Below, in pieces: positions 60,794 through 64,000 of a DNA stretch of 64,000 nucleotides (the first letter of the stretch is position 1; each line of letters begins with the position of its first letter). Under the pieces are notes generated by a model. It searched no databases and was not told where the DNA came from. It worked only from the letters and a program-made list of their open reading frames with translations. The stretch spans positions 1 through 64,000 of the forward strand of contig NZ_JAHKRM010000011.1 of the NCBI RefSeq assembly GCF_019396345.1. The letters run 5' to 3'. This DNA is from Nonomuraea guangzhouensis. Lineage in GTDB: Bacteria > Actinomycetota > Actinomycetes > Streptosporangiales > Streptosporangiaceae. A program made the position numbers and the translations under genes.

Positions 60794-61747
60794 ATGAGGT
60801 TGCTGGTCACCGGAGGCGCCGGATACGTGGGCAGTGTCGTGGCGGCCCAGCTCGTCGAGTCGGGCCATGAGGTGACCGTGCTCGACGACCTGTCGACCGG
60901 CCACGAGGACGCGGTGCCGGAGGGGGCGCGGTTCGTCCGTGGCTCCATCACCGAGGCCCACGAGGCGCTGGCGGGCGTCGAGGCGGTGCTGCACTTCGCG
61001 GCCAAGTCGCTGGTCGGCGAGTCGGTGGAGAAGCCCGGCCTTTACTGGTCGCACAACCTCGGCGGCACGCTGGCGCTGCTCGACGCGATGCGCGAGCAGG
61101 GTGTGCGCGGGATCGTGTTCTCCTCGACCGCGGCCACGTACGGCGAGCCCGAGCGCTCCCCCATCCTGGAGACCGACCCCACGCGGCCCACCAACCCCTA
61201 CGGCGCCTCGAAGCTGGCCGTCGACACCGCCCTGACCGCCTACGCGGGCCTGTACGGCCTCGGAGCGGTGAGCCTGCGCTACTTCAACGTGGCCGGCGCG
61301 TACGGCCGCTATCGCGAGCGGCACGCCATCGAGACCCACCTCATCCCGAACGTGCTCAAGGTGGCCACCGGCGAGCGTGAGTCGGTCAGCGTGTTCGGCA
61401 CCGACTACCCGACGGACGACGGCACCTGCGTGCGCGACTACGTCCATGTGGCCGATCTGGCGGTCGCCCACCTGCTGGCGCTGGAGGCGCTCTCCCTTGG
61501 CGAGCACAAGATCTACAACCTGGGCAGCGGCGCCGGCTTCTCCGTCCAGGAGGTGATCTCGGTCTGCCGCGAGGTCACCGGCCACGACATCCCCGCCGTT
61601 CTCGGGGCACGCCGGGCGGGCGATCCGGCCGTGCTCGTCGCGTCGTCCGAGAAGATCCGGCGCGAGCTCGGCTGGAAGGCCGAGCGCGCCTCCCTGCGGG
61701 ACATCGTCTCTGACGCATGGGGAGCGCTTTCCGGGAAATCGGTATAG
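60794..61747 (+). CDS. galE: UDP-glucose 4-epimerase
   Basis: The ATG at 60794, with CAGGAG 6 nt upstream, gives 317 aa starting MRLLVTGGAGYVGS, the NAD-binding loop. SSTAATYG and NPYGASK provide Ser and the catalytic Tyr-x-x-x-Lys, and LRYFNVAGAYG and CVRDYVHVADLA are GalE hallmarks. It interconverts UDP-glucose and UDP-galactose for cell-surface sugars. A frame reaching to 60713 has no ribosome site. Confidence 0.94.
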   Translation: MRLLVTGGAGYVGSVVAAQLVESGHEVTVLDDLSTGHEDAVPEGARFVRGSITEAHEALAGVEAVLHFAAKSLVGESVEKPGLYWSHNLGGTLALLDAMREQGVRGIVFSSTAATYGEPERSPILETDPTRPTNPYGASKLAVDTALTAYAGLYGLGAVSLRYFNVAGAYGRYRERHAIETHLIPNVLKVATGERESVSVFGTDYPTDDGTCVRDYVHVADLAVAHLLALEALSLGEHKIYNLGSGAGFSVQEVISVCREVTGHDIPAVLGARRAGDPAVLVASSEKIRRELGWKAERASLRDIVSDAWGALSGKSV

Positions 61748-61778
61748 GAAGTCCAGATATGTGCTGTGATATCGAAAT

Positions 61779-61916
61779 GTGAGGAGCTTTTCACCAAGGG
61801 TCACGAAGGTAGTCTTCGGCGTCCTCGTTCTACTGGGCAGCCTCACGGCGGCGGCAGGGGTGTTATTCGCCACCTCGCCACCGGCTCCGGCCATGGATAT
61901 CACCCTGTGCCCTTAG
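61779..61916 (+). CDS. Possible small single-pass membrane protein
   Basis: A GTG at 61779 opens 45 codons: a basic N terminus, one clear hydrophobic helix (VVFGVLVLLGSLTAAAGVLFA) and a short Pro-rich outer tail. There is no good ribosome site. It contains a rare TTA Leu codon. The hydrophobic-helix organisation rather than a homologue is the evidence, so it may be chance. Confidence 0.35.
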   Translation: MRSFSPRVTKVVFGVLVLLGSLTAAAGVLFATSPPAPAMDITLCP

Positions 61917-61961
61917 GTCCACAAAAGGGAAATAAGCCGCAAACCGTACATGCGCCCACAG

Positions 61962-61993
61962 AAAAGGCGCGCGCCCGGAAACGGACGCGCGCC
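61962..61993 (-). terminator. Intrinsic terminator of mdh
   Basis: GGCGCGCG (61966-61973) pairs with CGCGCGCC (61986-61993); an inner 3-bp helix closes a GAAA tetraloop on the plus strand. On the minus strand the stem is followed by TTTTCTG. It lies 24 bp after the mdh stop. Confidence 0.9.
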
Positions 61994-62017
61994 TCGTCAA
62001 GGCAGGCCGGAGACGGC

Positions 62018-62992
<975 letters not shown>

Positions 62993-63046
62993 GGCCTTCC
63001 CCTAACTCGGAGGACGAATCATTGACTTTCGGATGCTACCCGTTCG

Positions 63047-64000
63047 TCATCCGCAGGAGTTCATCGAGGGCGTGTCCTGCTCGGGTGTGAAGTCCACGTT
63101 GCGGAAATACTGGGCCAGCAGGCTCTTGACGACGCCACCCTTGTAGAGGGCGGTGATGACGCCTTCGGCCGCCTTGCAGGTCCTCGTGTCTCCGTGCTTG
63201 ATGCCGATGGCATAGCGCTCGTCGTTGAGCTTGGCGCCGAGGACCTTGAAGCGCTGGTTCTCGCGGCTGGCGAACCCGGCCAGCATGAGGTCCTCGCCCG
63301 GCACCGCGTCGACCTCGCCGCTCCTGAGCTTGTCCATGCACTCCGCGTAGTTGGTCGCCGGGACGAGCTGGACCTTCACCCTGGCCTGCACACTCCCGAC
63401 GGACGGGCTGTTGGGAGCGCAGATCTTCTTGCCCTGGAGGTCGTCGATCGAGTCGATCGCGCCGCCGTCGCTCACCAGGAGATCGTGGTGGGCCACATAG
63501 TACGGGCCGGCGAACTCGACGTCGCTCTTGTCGATGGAGTAGGTGGCGATCACGAGGTCCACGGTGCCGTCGGCCAGCGCCTTCTCCCTGCCCGCCCTGG
63601 GGATCCTGACGAACTTGGTCTGCTCGGCGCCGAGCTCCCGCGCGATGCGCTTGGCCAGCTCGATGTCGAAGCCCTCGAAGCTCCCGTCGCGTTCCAGGGA
63701 GACGCCGGGGAGATCGCCCTTCACCCCGATCACGATCTTCTTGGTCTGCGCCACCTTGTCGACCACCGAGGTGAAGGAGCCGGGCGGGGCGGGGTCGGGC
63801 GAGGTGGCCTTGCCGAACATGAGCTGTGCCCAGTCGTTGCGCACCGCCACGACCGCCGTCGCGCCGATCAGGAGGACCGCCACGGCCAGCGCCCACCACC
63901 AGGCGAGGCGGCGGCGCGGCCCTGTTTCTTGGGCGGGCGCGGGCAGGTCGGTGTCGCGGGCGGGCACGGGCAGGTCGGTGTCCTGGACGCGAGGCGGCGG
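63047..64000 (-). CDS. Membrane-anchored solute-binding (SBP-bac-3) protein, 5' end outside window
   Basis: The frame runs open to the right edge, so the start is missing; a GTG at 63967 would give 306 aa. Visible first is a repeated DTDLPxPA segment, then one membrane helix (LAWWWALAVAVLLIGATAVVAV). An amino-acid-type periplasmic binding domain follows: KKIVIGVKGDLPGVS, GSFEGFDIELAKRIA, ADGTVDLVIATYSI and the C-terminal KGGVVKSLLAQYF. No lipobox is seen. A cytoplasmic N-terminal domain may lie upstream, as in glutamate-sensing GlnH/GlnX-type or kinase-fused sensors. That is inference. Confidence 0.8.
   Translation of the reverse strand, partial: PPPRVQDTDLPVPARDTDLPAPAQETGPRRRLAWWWALAVAVLLIGATAVVAVRNDWAQLMFGKATSPDPAPPGSFTSVVDKVAQTKKIVIGVKGDLPGVSLERDGSFEGFDIELAKRIARELGAEQTKFVRIPRAGREKALADGTVDLVIATYSIDKSDVEFAGPYYVAHHDLLVSDGGAIDSIDDLQGKKICAPNSPSVGSVQARVKVQLVPATNYAECMDKLRSGEVDAVPGEDLMLAGFASRENQRFKVLGAKLNDERYAIGIKHGDTRTCKAAEGVITALYKGGVVKSLLAQYFRNVDFTPEQDTPSMNSCG

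Overview
The window is high-GC actinomycete chromosome with dense coding, GTG/TTG starts and many 1-4 bp stop/start overlaps. A type VII (ESX) secretion locus sits beside nucleoside-salvage and housekeeping genes. The order mdh, galE, trpS, SCO4848-like, dacC-like, BMP/ABC-cdd-deoA, add, pmm, punA, lpdA-like, accA2-like resembles, from memory, the conserved core of Streptomyces coelicolor. The WXG-rich ESX cluster, pseudokinase and codon style would fit a Streptosporangiales genus such as Nonomuraea or Streptosporangium, but that is an inference. No rRNA, tRNA, CRISPR, transposase or phage genes were seen.

Region 1 (1-21.6 kb) is the type VII secretion locus. EccD (minus) and a fused three-ATPase EccC (plus) diverge from a short shared promoter. 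EccC is followed at once by a 12-blade-type WD40 protein. A 1521-aa toxin-like substrate carries a WXG-like N terminus, membrane helices, a kinase-like fold, an HExxH metalloprotease and two tandem dead copies of that protease module. It is expressed behind a 100-aa WXG-sized partner, divergently from a WXG-size protein translationally coupled to a WXG-headed lytic transglycosylase. Two YbaB-like proteins, several orphan helical or membrane proteins, a receptor pseudokinase with a SapA-like outer domain, a mycosin protease and a classic WXG100 protein complete the set. EccB and EccE are not present and may lie left of the window.

Region 2 (21.7-28 kb) has an SDR, a biotin carboxylase/BCCP acyl-CoA carboxylase alpha chain, a secreted or anchored glycine-rich protein, an LpdA-type flavoprotein and a gamma-glutamylcyclotransferase. 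Region 3 (27.7-47.7 kb) is dominated by nucleoside and small-molecule metabolism: an MHS transporter divergent from a double Lrp regulator plus an M20 peptidase, punA, a phospho-sugar mutase, a MerR regulator with a GyrI-like companion, add, a Nudix protein, a drug efflux/MarR pair, and a minus-strand operon bmp-ABC ATPase-two permeases-cdd-deoA. PNP, Add, Cdd, DeoA and the transporter together would import nucleosides and strip them to bases and sugar phosphates; the mutase may serve as the missing phosphopentomutase.

Region 4 (48-64 kb) holds a secreted S15 peptidase, an M20 amidohydrolase, a PGM1-like ATP-grasp ligase behind a 500-bp structured-looking leader, a small SCO4848-like membrane protein, a DD-carboxypeptidase, a YihY protein, an amidohydrolase/MarR pair with a perfect 9-6-9 operator, an SDR, trpS, a CorC-like protein, galE, mdh and a truncated membrane-anchored solute-binding protein running off the right edge.
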